A DNA stretch of 64,000 bases from positions 2,443,001 through 2,507,000 of the forward strand of contig NZ_CP113948.1 in NCBI RefSeq assembly GCF_026810365.1, read 5' to 3'. This stretch comes from Flavobacterium praedii (GTDB lineage: Bacteria; Bacteroidota; Bacteroidia; Flavobacteriales; Flavobacteriaceae). A program made the position numbers and the translations under genes. Shown in pieces: positions 49,864 through 58,244 of the stretch (positions within the stretch are counted from its first letter, which is position 1; the number at the start of each line of letters is the position of its first letter). A model generated the notes under the pieces. The model saw only the letters and a list, made by a program, of their open reading frames with translations. It was not told the origin of the DNA and searched no databases.

Positions 49864-51330
49864 TTATTGTTTGCTTTTCTTTAAGGCATCCAATAATTCT
49901 ACCAAGTCTACCACAGCATAGGTAGAGGAATAATCGGACACTGCATAGGGTAATATTAGGCTGTTATTATGAATTATTGAACCACAGGAATACACTACAT
50001 TTGGCACATAACCTTCTCGTTCGTCTTCAAGAGGGCTAAGCAAGGGCTCAGCTAATCTGCCAATTTCTTTGCTAGGATCCTCTAAATCAAACAATGAAGC
50101 ACCAATACAATACCGTCTCATAGCACCTACACCATGTGTAATTACAAGCCAGCCTTCTTCTGTCCATAAAGGTGATCCACAATTACCAATTTGGGTATAT
50201 TCCCATGGATATTTGGGTTTCTGAATAATTTGTGGATTTTTCCATTCGTTAGGACGTTTAGAGTACATCAAATAATTATTGACCCCATCAATTCTGCCTA
50301 GCATGGCATATTTACCTTTTATTCTTTTAGGAAACAAAGCCATACCCTTGCTTTGTGATCCTTCACCATATAAAGGCATTATCCGAAAAGTATAAAAATC
50401 TTCTGTTGTAATTAATTTTGAAAGTATCGAATGTCCATTATAAGCAGTGTAAGTTCCCATTACACTATCGAAATAGCCATCATCACTAAAACGAACAAAA
50501 CGGGCATCTTCAATTCCTCGGCTTTCTGTATCAGAAATAGGAAAAATAACACGCTCAGAAATATCGGAATCATGTTTAAATTGCACATCATAAAAAGAAT
50601 CCAACAACCAAATCACCTCTTCATAAGCCTCACTTTTTTCTTTACTTGTATTTGGATTTGCCAATTCTTTCATCAAGGCATTTTTCAACACTTCATACTC
50701 AAAAACTTCTGGAAAATCACATAAAATATTTGAATAAATATCCAAGGTATGCATTTCTGCTAATTTAGAAAGAACTCGCTTTTTGTTAAACATCATTTTA
50801 TGCAAAACCTCTGCTTTTTCAATATCATCACCAATACGCATCATTCGCAAATTATTCTCTTTATCTATAATTCCTCTTCTAAATACGATAGAGGAAACAT
50901 GGCCTTCTCCAGTCGCCCGAAATGAAATAACAACCCGTTTTTCACCCTTTTCCAGACTCGTTTGATCAAAATCTTCCACCATGGATGGGTTAAAAAAAGC
51001 AGCAGACTCTATGGAATATTCCATTGTAAGATAAGAGCCTATTAGTAGTTTTTGTTCTTCTGACAAATCAGCTACATTAATTTGCATTTCGGCAATTATA
51101 TTCGAAATATTTTGAAAATTACTATAAAAAATTTCCGAAATATTACGGTGTCTTCGTGCAAATCCTCTATTTATTTGTTCTAGGGTATGAGAAACTTCAT
51201 AATTACTCATAACCAATATACGACCAACAAGTTCTTTGGTTCGTTGTTCTCCACTATTGAAATATCGAGCCACAACCCTACTTGAATCAGGCATAAATTT
51301 CAAGTCTTTTCGAGTAACAGATACTTTCAT
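49864..51330 (-). CDS. GH130-family glycoside phosphorylase/hydrolase
   Basis: A 488-residue five-bladed beta-propeller enzyme. Family words include FRATGEGHVSSIVFRRG, SRGIEDARFVRF (the catalytic-region EDxR), VMGTYTAYNGHSILSKL, GRIDGVNNYLMYS, and IGNCGSPLWTEEGWLVITHGVG. GH130 enzymes phosphorolyse or hydrolyse beta-mannosides; which applies here is unknown. The N-terminal ~100 residues are helical and longer than in minimal members (about 330-390 aa total). It is the first gene of a leftward operon with the GT4 fusion protein and a sugar acetyltransferase, which suggests a pathway making or remodelling a short glycan. Confidence 0.85.
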   Translation of the reverse strand: MKVSVTRKDLKFMPDSSRVVARYFNSGEQRTKELVGRILVMSNYEVSHTLEQINRGFARRHRNISEIFYSNFQNISNIIAEMQINVADLSEEQKLLIGSYLTMEYSIESAAFFNPSMVEDFDQTSLEKGEKRVVISFRATGEGHVSSIVFRRGIIDKENNLRMMRIGDDIEKAEVLHKMMFNKKRVLSKLAEMHTLDIYSNILCDFPEVFEYEVLKNALMKELANPNTSKEKSEAYEEVIWLLDSFYDVQFKHDSDISERVIFPISDTESRGIEDARFVRFSDDGYFDSVMGTYTAYNGHSILSKLITTEDFYTFRIMPLYGEGSQSKGMALFPKRIKGKYAMLGRIDGVNNYLMYSKRPNEWKNPQIIQKPKYPWEYTQIGNCGSPLWTEEGWLVITHGVGAMRRYCIGASLFDLEDPSKEIGRLAEPLLSPLEDEREGYVPNVVYSCGSIIHNNSLILPYAVSDYSSTYAVVDLVELLDALKKSKQ

Positions 51331-51731
51331 AAAAAATATTAATTTAATTAAAATATATTAAGTAAGCATATTATGATTGTAGTAGGAAGGGCTTTTTTTA
51401 GAACTAAAGCCAATTTATTTATTAATAAAGCAACACTTCATTAAATCGGATAGAGGCATCTATTTAAATATAAATACAGATTAAAGGGTTTTGTTATTTT
51501 AGGGATAACAAAAGTTTAAAAAAATTTAGTCAGAACTTTTTAAAATTTTTCTAAACAAACACTATCAAATATACGAATAAAAAACAACTTAACTTAATGA
51601 TAATTATCACATTACAAATACTCTAAAAAAAACTTATTTAAAAAATAAAATCCCCTCATTTAGGCCCTGATTACTCTACTATGCTTTTATTTTCAAAAGC
51701 GTTCATTGAACTTCATTTGCAATAAAACACA

Positions 51732-51774
51732 TTTTATTCCAAGGCAAGTTTTTGATCACTGCCATGGAATAAAA
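51732..51774. repeat. Hairpin upstream of fabD
   Basis: TTTTATTCCAAGGCA (51732-51746) is inverted as TGCCATGGAATAAAA (51760-51774), one mismatch, around a 13-base loop. It is about 70 bases upstream of the fabD -7 element. Confidence 0.65.
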
Positions 51775-51840
51775 GATGGAAAAGAATAGCAGAAGAACTG
51801 TTCTTAAGAAGCAAAAAATTGCTGCTCCTAAAAAAAGTAG

Positions 51841-51848
51841 TATTTTTG
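51841..51848 (+). promoter_or_regulatory. -7 promoter element (TATTTTTG) for fabD
   Basis: TATTTTTG ends 62 bases before the fabD ATG, giving a leader of about 55 bases. Confidence 0.45.
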
Positions 51849-51910
51849 CAATCTGAAAAAACAAATTAGTACCCAGAAAAAGCTGAAGGGTTAAACTTAA
51901 AAAACAACAG

Positions 51911-52783
51911 ATGAAAGCATACGTATTTCCAGGTCAAGGCGCACAATTCACCGGAATGGGCAAAGACTTATATGAAAACTCACCATTAGCAAAAGAATTA
52001 TTTGAAAAAGCGAATGAAATTTTAGGTTTCCGCATTACCGATATTATGTTTGAAGGTACAGCAGAGCAATTGAAAGAAACCAAAGTAACGCAACCAGCTG
52101 TTTTTTTACACTCGGTTATTTTGGCTAAAACCTTGGAAGATTTTAAACCAGAAATGGTAGCAGGTCACTCATTGGGTGAATTTTCGGCATTGGTGGCTAA
52201 TGGCGCTTTGTCTTTTGAAGATGGTTTAAAATTAGTTTCGCAACGTGCGCTAGCGATGCAAAAAGCTTGCGAAATCAAACCTTCAACAATGGCTGCCGTT
52301 TTAGGATTAGCAGATAATATTGTAGAAGAAGTTTGTGCATCAATTGATGGAGTTGTGGTTGCTGCCAATTACAACTGCCCTGGACAATTAGTAATTTCGG
52401 GAGAAACTACAGCTGTAGAAAAAGCCTGCGAAGCTATGAAAACTGCTGGTGCAAAACGTGCATTATTACTACCTGTTGGCGGAGCTTTTCACTCTCCAAT
52501 GATGGAACCTGCTAGAGAAGAACTAGCGGCAGCTATAGAAGCGACAACATTCTCTACCCCTATTTGTCCGGTATATCAAAACGTAACGGCAACTGCAGTT
52601 TCATCACCAGAAGAAATAAAGAAAAATTTAATCATACAATTGACTGCTCCAGTACGTTGGACCCAATCTGTACAACAAATGATTGCTGATGGTGCTACTT
52701 TATTTACCGAAGTAGGTCCAGGAAAAGTATTAGCTGGTTTGATTGGGAAAATTGATAAAGAAGCTGCAACCGCAAATGCTTAA
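51911..52783 (+). CDS. fabD: [Acyl-carrier-protein] S-malonyltransferase
   Basis: A 290-residue malonyl-CoA:ACP transacylase that loads malonyl units for fatty acid synthesis. The active-site serine is in GHSLGEFSALVANGALSFEDGL (near residue 87), and the catalytic histidine in PVGGAFHSPMM (near 195). GQGAQFTGMGKDLY near the N-terminus and TEVGPGKVLAGLI near the C-terminus match FabD of many bacteria. It is monocistronic, with a TATTTTTG promoter and two successive terminator hairpins. No other fab genes are adjacent in this window. Confidence 0.96.
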   Translation: MKAYVFPGQGAQFTGMGKDLYENSPLAKELFEKANEILGFRITDIMFEGTAEQLKETKVTQPAVFLHSVILAKTLEDFKPEMVAGHSLGEFSALVANGALSFEDGLKLVSQRALAMQKACEIKPSTMAAVLGLADNIVEEVCASIDGVVVAANYNCPGQLVISGETTAVEKACEAMKTAGAKRALLLPVGGAFHSPMMEPAREELAAAIEATTFSTPICPVYQNVTATAVSSPEEIKKNLIIQLTAPVRWTQSVQQMIADGATLFTEVGPGKVLAGLIGKIDKEAATANA

Positions 52784-52814
52784 TTAATTTTTTAGTCAAA
52801 ACCGACCTATAAAA

Positions 52815-52850
52815 TAATCCTCATGAACAGTTGTTTATGAGGATTTTATT
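52815..52850 (+). terminator. Terminator after fabD
   Basis: AATCCTCAT (52816-52824) pairs with ATGAGGATT (52837-52845) and is followed by TTATT. Confidence 0.75.
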
Positions 52851-52856
52851 ATTTAC

Positions 52857-52898
52857 AAAAAAAACCAAATCATCAACTTGACAATTTGGTTTTTTTTA
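52857..52898 (-). terminator. Bidirectional terminator between fabD and galE
   Basis: AACCAAAT (52863-52870) pairs with ATTTGGTT (52884-52891), framed by runs of eight As and eight Ts. It can stop galE on the minus strand and any fabD read-through. Confidence 0.85.
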
Positions 52899-52909
52899 TA
52901 ATGTGAAAT

Positions 52910-53923
52910 CTAACTTCTAATTTTCTGTTCCCATTTCCAGGCGCTCTCCATGGCTTCATCCAAAGAAGACTGCGCTTTCCAACCCAATATATTATTGGCT
53001 TTATCGGTATTTGCGTAAGCTTCGGTAATATCACCTTCTCTACGGGGTACAATTTTGTAAGGGAGTTTTTTGCCGCTTACTTTTTCGAAACTTCGAATGA
53101 CTTCCAACACAGAACTTCCTGTTCCAGTTCCAAGATTGAATGTTTCTACTTTTTCTGTATTTTTTTTATTTAACAAACGTTGTAAAGCGATTACATGGGC
53201 TTTCGCCAAATCGACTACGTGTATATAATCACGAATGCAGGTTCCATCTGGAGTTGGGTAATCATCTCCAAAAACAGCTAATTCCTCACGCAATCCAAAA
53301 CCAGTCTGGGTTATAAAAGGCACTAAATTTTGAGGAACTCCTATTGGTAACTCCCCTATTTCAGCCGACGGATGTGATCCAATTGGGTTGAAATAGCGCA
53401 ACAATATTGCATTAATATTTGTAGCTTTTGCCACATCCTGAATTATTTCTTCGCCTATTTTTTTGGTATTTCCATAAGGAGAAATAGGTTGTTGAACGGG
53501 CGCATTCTCAGTGATTGGCATTTTTTTGGCTTGACCATAAACGGTACAAGAAGAACTGAATATAAAATTAGCTTCTGGTTTTTTTTCTAATTCTTGCAAA
53601 ATATAAACCAGCGTTCCAATATTGTTTTCATAATAAAGCAATGGATTCTCAACGCTTTCTCCAACTGCTTTAGAAGCCGCAAAATGAATAACACCCGCAA
53701 GATCTATATGCTTATTAAAGAATCCTTGAACACTATTTTTATCCCTTAAATCCAATTTTTCGAATAGAGGCATTTTGCCTGTAATAGTGACAATCCCTTT
53801 TAATACTTCTTCTGAAGAATTGGAAAGATTATCAATAATAACCACTTCAAAACCCTCGTTTTGTAGCTCAACTACGGTATGCGAACCGATAAAACCCAAT
53901 CCTCCTGTTACTAGTATTTTCAT
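52910..53923 (-). CDS. galE: UDP-glucose 4-epimerase
   Basis: A 337-residue short-chain dehydrogenase/reductase-type epimerase interconverting UDP-glucose and UDP-galactose using tightly bound NAD. The NAD loop is GGLGFIGSHT at about 7-16. The catalytic set is S/T in FSSSCTVYG and Tyr-x-x-x-Lys in YGNTK (about 149-153). The substrate-binding block NLVPFITQ and the C-terminal RREGDITEAYANTDKANNILGW block match GalE. It lies downstream of the DegT aminotransferase in the same direction (85-base gap), a likely surface-polysaccharide precursor pair. Specificity (Glc versus GlcNAc) is not resolved. Confidence 0.92.
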   Translation of the reverse strand: MKILVTGGLGFIGSHTVVELQNEGFEVVIIDNLSNSSEEVLKGIVTITGKMPLFEKLDLRDKNSVQGFFNKHIDLAGVIHFAASKAVGESVENPLLYYENNIGTLVYILQELEKKPEANFIFSSSCTVYGQAKKMPITENAPVQQPISPYGNTKKIGEEIIQDVAKATNINAILLRYFNPIGSHPSAEIGELPIGVPQNLVPFITQTGFGLREELAVFGDDYPTPDGTCIRDYIHVVDLAKAHVIALQRLLNKKNTEKVETFNLGTGTGSSVLEVIRSFEKVSGKKLPYKIVPRREGDITEAYANTDKANNILGWKAQSSLDEAMESAWKWEQKIRS

Positions 53924-54008
53924 ATTTGCTTTTTTTAGAAAACAGATAAAAGAGAATAGAAAACGACTCTATAACAAATCTATTTTCTAAAATCTATATT
54001 CTTTTCTC

Positions 54009-55139
54009 CTATTTTAAAAACTCTAAAACGCTATCCGTAATAAATTTTATTTGTTCATCATCAAGTTCTGTATGCATTGGTAATGAAATCACTTCTTTTA
54101 CCAACTGATTTGTTACTGGGAAATCTTCTTCTTTGTAACGCACGTCCAAATAGGCTTTTTGTGAATGCAACGGAATTGGATAATAAATAGCACAAGGAAT
54201 TCCTTTATCCAACAAATGCTGCATCAAACCGTTTCTATCGGCATCTATAATGCGTAATGTGTATTGATGAAAAACATGACAATCACAATTATCACAAATA
54301 GTTGGCGCAATAATATTTTTATGTCCTTCAAAAGCAGCGTTATATTTTCTGGCTGCATCTTGTCTTGCTTTTCCGTATTCATCCAAAAAGGGTAACTTGG
54401 CATTAAGAACTGCAGCTTGAATACTATCCAAGCGAGAATTTACTCCTACTACATCATGATGGTAACGTTCGTACATTCCATGATTTACAATCCCTCTTAA
54501 TTTGTGTGCCAAAGCATCGTCATTGGTGAAAATTGCTCCACCATCACCATAACATCCTAAGTTTTTTGATGGAAAAAAAGAAGTAGAAGAAACATGTCCA
54601 ATAGTTCCTGCTTTCTTTTTTGTTCCACCAGAGAATTTACAATTGGCTCCAATAGCTTGAGCATTATCTTCAATTACATATAAATTATGTTCCTTGGCAA
54701 TAGTCATAATAGCTTCCATATTGGCTGCACGACCAAACAAATGAACCGGAACAATTGCTTTAGTTTTTGGAGTTATTGCTTTTTTAATTGCTTCAATAGA
54801 AATATTCATATTTACCAAATCTACATCTACTAAAACAGGTGTTAATTGTAGCAAAGCAATTACCTCAACAGTAGCTGCAAAAGTAAAATCGGCAGTAATC
54901 ACTTCGTCTCCAGGTTTTAAACCTAGTCCCATCATAGCAATTTGCAAAGCATCTGTTCCATTAGCACATGGAATCACATGTTTAACTCCTAAATAATCTT
55001 CTAATGATTTTTGAAACGCATGAACCTGAGGCCCATTAATATAAGTATTGGTATCCAAAACTTCTTGAATCGAAGCGTTTACGGTTGCTGCGATTTTATC
55101 ATATTGACTTTTCAAGTCAACCATTTGTATTTTTTTCAT
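54009..55139 (-). CDS. DegT/DnrJ/EryC1/StrS-family sugar aminotransferase
   Basis: A 376-residue PLP enzyme that usually transfers an amino group from glutamate to a nucleotide-linked keto sugar for O-antigen or capsule. The PLP lysine is in SFFPSKNLGCYGDGGAIFTND (about 190). Other family words are ANGTDALQIAMMGLGLKPGDEVI, PVHLFGRAANMEAI, IEDNAQAIGA and GVNSRLDSIQAAVL. Which sugar is aminated cannot be read. It precedes galE in a likely operon and is divergent from waaA. No capsule cluster is visible within the window, so this may be part of general lipopolysaccharide or glycan synthesis. Confidence 0.9.
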   Translation of the reverse strand: MKKIQMVDLKSQYDKIAATVNASIQEVLDTNTYINGPQVHAFQKSLEDYLGVKHVIPCANGTDALQIAMMGLGLKPGDEVITADFTFAATVEVIALLQLTPVLVDVDLVNMNISIEAIKKAITPKTKAIVPVHLFGRAANMEAIMTIAKEHNLYVIEDNAQAIGANCKFSGGTKKKAGTIGHVSSTSFFPSKNLGCYGDGGAIFTNDDALAHKLRGIVNHGMYERYHHDVVGVNSRLDSIQAAVLNAKLPFLDEYGKARQDAARKYNAAFEGHKNIIAPTICDNCDCHVFHQYTLRIIDADRNGLMQHLLDKGIPCAIYYPIPLHSQKAYLDVRYKEEDFPVTNQLVKEVISLPMHTELDDEQIKFITDSVLEFLK

Positions 55140-55297
55140 GTATTCTTTTTTAACATCTCATGCCATTCACGAGACCAATTAATAGAAGTAAACTTGCCGT
55201 AAGACCAAATTTTACATCAATTTAGCAATCCCAAACAAGCACAACAAAAATAGTTATTTAATGAGTTTAAACCAATGAAAATAACACAAAGAAAATG

Positions 55298-55305
55298 TAT
55301 TTTTA
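55298..55305 (+). promoter_or_regulatory. -7-like element (TATTTTTA) upstream of waaA
   Basis: TATTTTTA ends 15 bases before the ATG at 55321. It differs from TAnnTTTG at the last base, so it is a weak call. Confidence 0.3.
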
Positions 55306-55320
55306 CAAAAAAAAATATCA

Positions 55321-56559
55321 ATGCATTTTCTCTACAATTTAACTATTCAATTCGTCCAGTTAGTATTAAAAACCATTGCCCTATTTAGCCCAAAAATGAA
55401 ACTTTTTGTGAACGGCAGGAAAAATGTATTTTCTATATTAGAACAAAAAATAGCCACTCAAGATCGCACAATATGGTTTCATGCAGCCTCTTTAGGAGAA
55501 TACGAACAAGGCCTACCCGTAATTGAAAAGATCAAAGACAAATACCCTAATCATAAAATTGTAGTTACTTTTTTCTCTCCTTCGGGTTACGAAGTACGCA
55601 AAAACAACACTATTGCTGACGTAACAGTTTACCTTCCTTTGGATACACCCAAAAACGCCAAAAAATTTTTAAAATTAGTACATCCTGAACTCGTATTCTT
55701 TATTAAATATGAATTTTGGATTAATTACTTAAATCAATTACACAAAAAGAACACTCCTACCTATTTGATTTCAGGGATTTTTAGAGAAAAACAATTATTC
55801 TTTAAATGGTATGGAGGATTTTACAGAAAAGCTTTAGACACTTTTACTCACTTTTTTGTTCAAAATGAAATCTCAAAAAAACTAATCACTCAGTTAGGCA
55901 AAACAAATGTTACAATTTCAGGAGACACTCGTTTTGACAGAGTGGTAGCCATTTTAGAAAAAAACAATTCATTGGATTTTATAAGTCAATTTAAAAACAA
56001 TAAAACAACAATCGTAATAGGAAGTTCATGGCCGAAGGATGAATCTTTACTCATAGAATATATCAATTCTTGCACAAAAGATGTAAAATTCATCATTGCT
56101 CCCCACAACATCAAAACAGAACAAATTCAGCTATTACAAAAAAATATAACAAAAAAATCTATTTTATTTTCTAAAAAAGAGAACCTTGATTTATCACAAT
56201 TTGACGTGTTTATCATTGATACTATTGGTATATTGACAAAAATATATAGCTATGCAGATATTGCCTATGTCGGCGGTGGTTTTGGAAACCCAGGCGTTCA
56301 CAACTTATTAGAACCTGCAACATTTGGCATCCCTATAGTAATAGGACCAAATTACTCGCACTTTGACGAGGCTACAAAATTAGTTCAATTAAAAGGCTGT
56401 TTTTCTATTAAAACCCATCAAGAATTAAACGCAACATTTTCAATACTAATTGATAATAAAACAATTAGACTTAAAACAGGTAAAATATGCGAATCTTTTG
56501 TACAAAAAAACAAAGGAGCAACAGAAACTATTTTAAACAAAATAAAACTACCTCTTTAA
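55321..56559 (+). CDS. waaA: 3-deoxy-D-manno-octulosonic-acid (Kdo) transferase
   Basis: A 412-residue GT30 family glycosyltransferase attaching Kdo to lipid A. An N-terminal hydrophobic anchor (MHFLYNLTIQFVQLVLKTIALFSPKMKLF) is followed by the conserved IWFHAASLGEYEQGLPVIEKIKDKYP with the acceptor-side glutamate. The CMP-Kdo half follows: TTIVIGSSWPKDESLLIEY, IIAPHNIKTEQI, and YVGGGFGNPGVHNLLEPATFGIPIVIGPNYSHFDEATKLV. It is divergent from the DegT aminotransferase, 181 bases apart. Whether it adds one or two Kdo units cannot be told. Confidence 0.95.
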   Translation: MHFLYNLTIQFVQLVLKTIALFSPKMKLFVNGRKNVFSILEQKIATQDRTIWFHAASLGEYEQGLPVIEKIKDKYPNHKIVVTFFSPSGYEVRKNNTIADVTVYLPLDTPKNAKKFLKLVHPELVFFIKYEFWINYLNQLHKKNTPTYLISGIFREKQLFFKWYGGFYRKALDTFTHFFVQNEISKKLITQLGKTNVTISGDTRFDRVVAILEKNNSLDFISQFKNNKTTIVIGSSWPKDESLLIEYINSCTKDVKFIIAPHNIKTEQIQLLQKNITKKSILFSKKENLDLSQFDVFIIDTIGILTKIYSYADIAYVGGGFGNPGVHNLLEPATFGIPIVIGPNYSHFDEATKLVQLKGCFSIKTHQELNATFSILIDNKTIRLKTGKICESFVQKNKGATETILNKIKLPL

Positions 56560-56954
56560 ATCAAAATAAAACAAACAAAAAAACTCAAAAAAACTCAAAT
56601 AAAACACACTAATCCCTTACATTCCATTAGTTATTAGTTTAAGCTACACAACCAAAAATACTATTAATTCCTAAAAAAAATTAAAACGTGAATTCCTTTA
56701 CAGGAAACACTTATAAAAACATGAATTTCAACACATAGAGATAACTTTAAGTTCTCGTTTATGTTTAAAACACTGACCTGAACTCATATTACAATTTAAC
56801 TTTTACAAATATTTTCTGATTATTATATCCTAAAAGGAAAAGCTAAAGTCCTGATAGAAAATTATTTTAAAAAAATAAATGAAAAAATATTTTACATATT
56901 AAAAATTTTATATCTTTGCCACGAATTAATAATTAACCTTTATATTAAATTAAG
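56560..56954. other. 395-base AT-rich region upstream of the small lipoprotein
   Basis: No ORF or repeat is evident. It contains the TATCTTTG promoter at 56911-56918 at its right end, and otherwise long A/T stretches. Confidence 0.6.
56911..56918 (+). promoter_or_regulatory. -7 promoter element (TATCTTTG) for the Ala/Val-rich lipoprotein
   Basis: TATCTTTG ends 36 bases before the ATG at 56955, and the leader sequence GCCACGAATTAATAATTAAC follows it. A strong TAnnTTTG match. Confidence 0.6.
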
Positions 56955-57167
56955 ATGAAAAAAGTATTTTTAAGTTTAGCTGTTGTTGCTGTATTAACTG
57001 TTGTATCATGTAAAAAAGCTGACGCTGCTGCTGAAGAAACTGTAGCTGTAGATTCTACTGCTGTTGTTGCTGATACTACTGCTGTTGTTGCTGACACTAC
57101 TGCTGTAGCTGCTGACACTACTGCTGCTGCTCCTGCTGCAACTCCTGCTGCTGCACCAGCTAAGTAA
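56955..57167 (+). CDS. Small Ala/Val/Thr-rich lipoprotein with internal repeats
   Basis: A 70-residue lipoprotein. The signal MKKVFLSLAVVAVLTVVSC has a lipobox cysteine at residue 19, then KKADAAAEETVAVDSTAVV. The rest repeats VVADTTA three times (residues about 36-57) and ends in APAATPAAAPAK. DNA units are 21 bases (57061-57130), so copy number could change by slippage. No fold is predicted; it may be an unstructured outer-membrane lipoprotein comparable in size to Lpp-like proteins, but it has no coiled-coil heptads. A strong promoter and a strong terminator frame it, suggesting high expression. Confidence 0.8.
   Translation: MKKVFLSLAVVAVLTVVSCKKADAAAEETVAVDSTAVVADTTAVVADTTAVAADTTAAAPAATPAAAPAK
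57061..57130 (+). repeat. In-gene 21-base tandem repeat (VVADTTA)
   Basis: Three near-identical copies of GTTGTTGCTGAYACTACTGCT (21 bases, in frame; the third has GTAGCT) encode VVADTTA. Length variation by slippage is possible. Confidence 0.75.
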
Positions 57168-57191
57168 TTTCAAATTACGCTAGAAAAAAAT

Positions 57192-57218
57192 AAGCTGCAT
57201 TTTATGCAGCTTTTTTTT
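57192..57218 (+). terminator. Strong terminator after the small lipoprotein
   Basis: AAGCTGCAT pairs perfectly with ATGCAGCTT around a TTT loop, followed by at least seven further Ts. Confidence 0.92.
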
Positions 57219-57268
57219 TGGTTTTATTTTACTGCAAACAACTTACACCAACAAATAAAACCCCAAAA

Positions 57269-57307
57269 AAAATGCTATCCAGAAAATTTCCAAAATAGCA
57301 TTTTTTT
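57269..57307. terminator. Bidirectional terminator for the DUF1508 gene
   Basis: AAAATGCTAT (57269-57278) pairs with ATAGCATTTT (57295-57304), flanked by A and T runs on both sides. The T-run on the minus strand follows the DUF1508 gene. Confidence 0.75.
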
Positions 57308-57327
57308 ATTCAATAAAAGCTTCGAAT

Positions 57328-57675
57328 TCAATCCAAAAAAATAAAATCATTTTCCGAGAAATCCAATATCTCCGACACCGAAGCATATTTTACAATTTCA
57401 TCAATACCTTTCTGAACCCTTAATTCTGTTGTATACTTTCTACTTAACGCAATTTGTGCACCATCCAAAAAAAGCTTAAAAAAGTACTTATTCCCTGGTG
57501 ATTTAAATTTAGAAAAAGTTGCCAATTCTATATTGTTTTTAAAATATTCTATAGCTTCCTCACATTCAAATTTAAGCTCATATCGCATACTAGTAAAAAT
57601 CACTTTCCCTTTTCTTGACGTAAATACAAATTTGTAATGATCATCAAATCTTTTACTTATTACAAAAGCCCCCAT
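57328..57675 (-). CDS. DUF1508 (YegP-like) protein
   Basis: A 115-residue cytoplasmic protein with two DUF1508 repeats, each a small beta-beta-beta-alpha motif: FVISKRFDDHYKFVFTSRKGKVIFTSMRYELKFECEEAIEYFKNN (about 4-48), and KFKSPGNKYFFKLFLDGAQIALSRKYTTELRVQKGIDEIVKYA (about 57-98). YegP of E. coli has the same tandem architecture; the biochemical function is unknown. The gene sits just downstream of the tRNA-Leu and tRNA-Gly genes in the same direction. No operon partner. The ATG at 57675 fits the family's usual start. Confidence 0.8.
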   Translation of the reverse strand: MGAFVISKRFDDHYKFVFTSRKGKVIFTSMRYELKFECEEAIEYFKNNIELATFSKFKSPGNKYFFKLFLDGAQIALSRKYTTELRVQKGIDEIVKYASVSEILDFSENDFIFLD

Positions 57676-57779
57676 TTGATTTAAGATTTAAGATTATAAC
57701 ACCTGAAGAATAAAACAATAAAAAAAACCAACCACTATACCATAAAAAAAAGCCCCAAACATAGTTTGAAGCTTTCTTG

Positions 57780-57865
57780 TACTCAGAGCGGGACTTGAAC
57801 CCGCACGAACATTGCTGTTCACTGGATTTTAAGTCCAGCGTGTCTACCAATTTCACCATCCGAGC
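57780..57865 (-). tRNA. tRNA-Leu (anticodon TAA)
   Basis: An 86-nucleotide class II tRNA on the minus strand. The acceptor is GCTCGGA/TCTGAGT with two GU pairs, the anticodon stem CTGGA-CTTAAAA-TCCAG giving TAA, a long variable arm TGAACAGCAATGTTCG, and the T-arm GCGGGTTCAAGTCCCGC. The discriminator is A, and CCA is not encoded. Confidence 0.95.
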
Positions 57866-57930
57866 GAATTACTTTATGTTTTATACTTAAAAATTAAATA
57901 AAAAACAAACCAAGTATTATTTGGTACTTG

Positions 57931-58003
57931 AGCGAAAAACGGGGCTCGAACCCGCGACCTCGACCTTGGCAAGGTCGCGCTCTACCAACTGAGCTATTTT
58001 CGC
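57931..58003 (-). tRNA. tRNA-Gly (anticodon GCC)
   Basis: A 73-nucleotide tRNA on the minus strand: acceptor GCGAAAA/TTTTCGC, anticodon arm CGACCTTGCCAAGGTCG giving GCC, T-arm GCGGGTTCGAGCCCCGT. CCA is not encoded. It lies 65 bases upstream of tRNA-Leu and is probably cotranscribed with it. Confidence 0.96.
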
Positions 58004-58244
58004 ATTTTCAATTCTTAAAAAGAACAGCAACACTTGATTTCTATTAACTCACCAACTTTATCAATCAGAGGAGTTCGTTGAACTTGTTTGCGGTTGCAAA
58101 TTTAGAACATTTATTCAATTACACAAGCCTTTTTTTTAAAAAAATTGAAGAATAAAATTAACCTTCTGACAACGATTTGTTTAAGAATAAAAAAAATAAA
58201 TTTCAAATTTCCAGAATCCGTTTTTATCACAATAAACTAAAAAC

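Larger units (their letters stand above)
51331..51910. other. 580-base divergent intergenic region between GH130 and fabD
   Basis: AT-rich with no credible ORF. It holds a TTTTGTTAT/ATAACAAAA hairpin (51489-51513), the stronger hairpin at 51732-51774, and a TATTTTTG -7 element at 51841-51848 serving fabD. No operator is recognised for the leftward operon. Confidence 0.6.
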
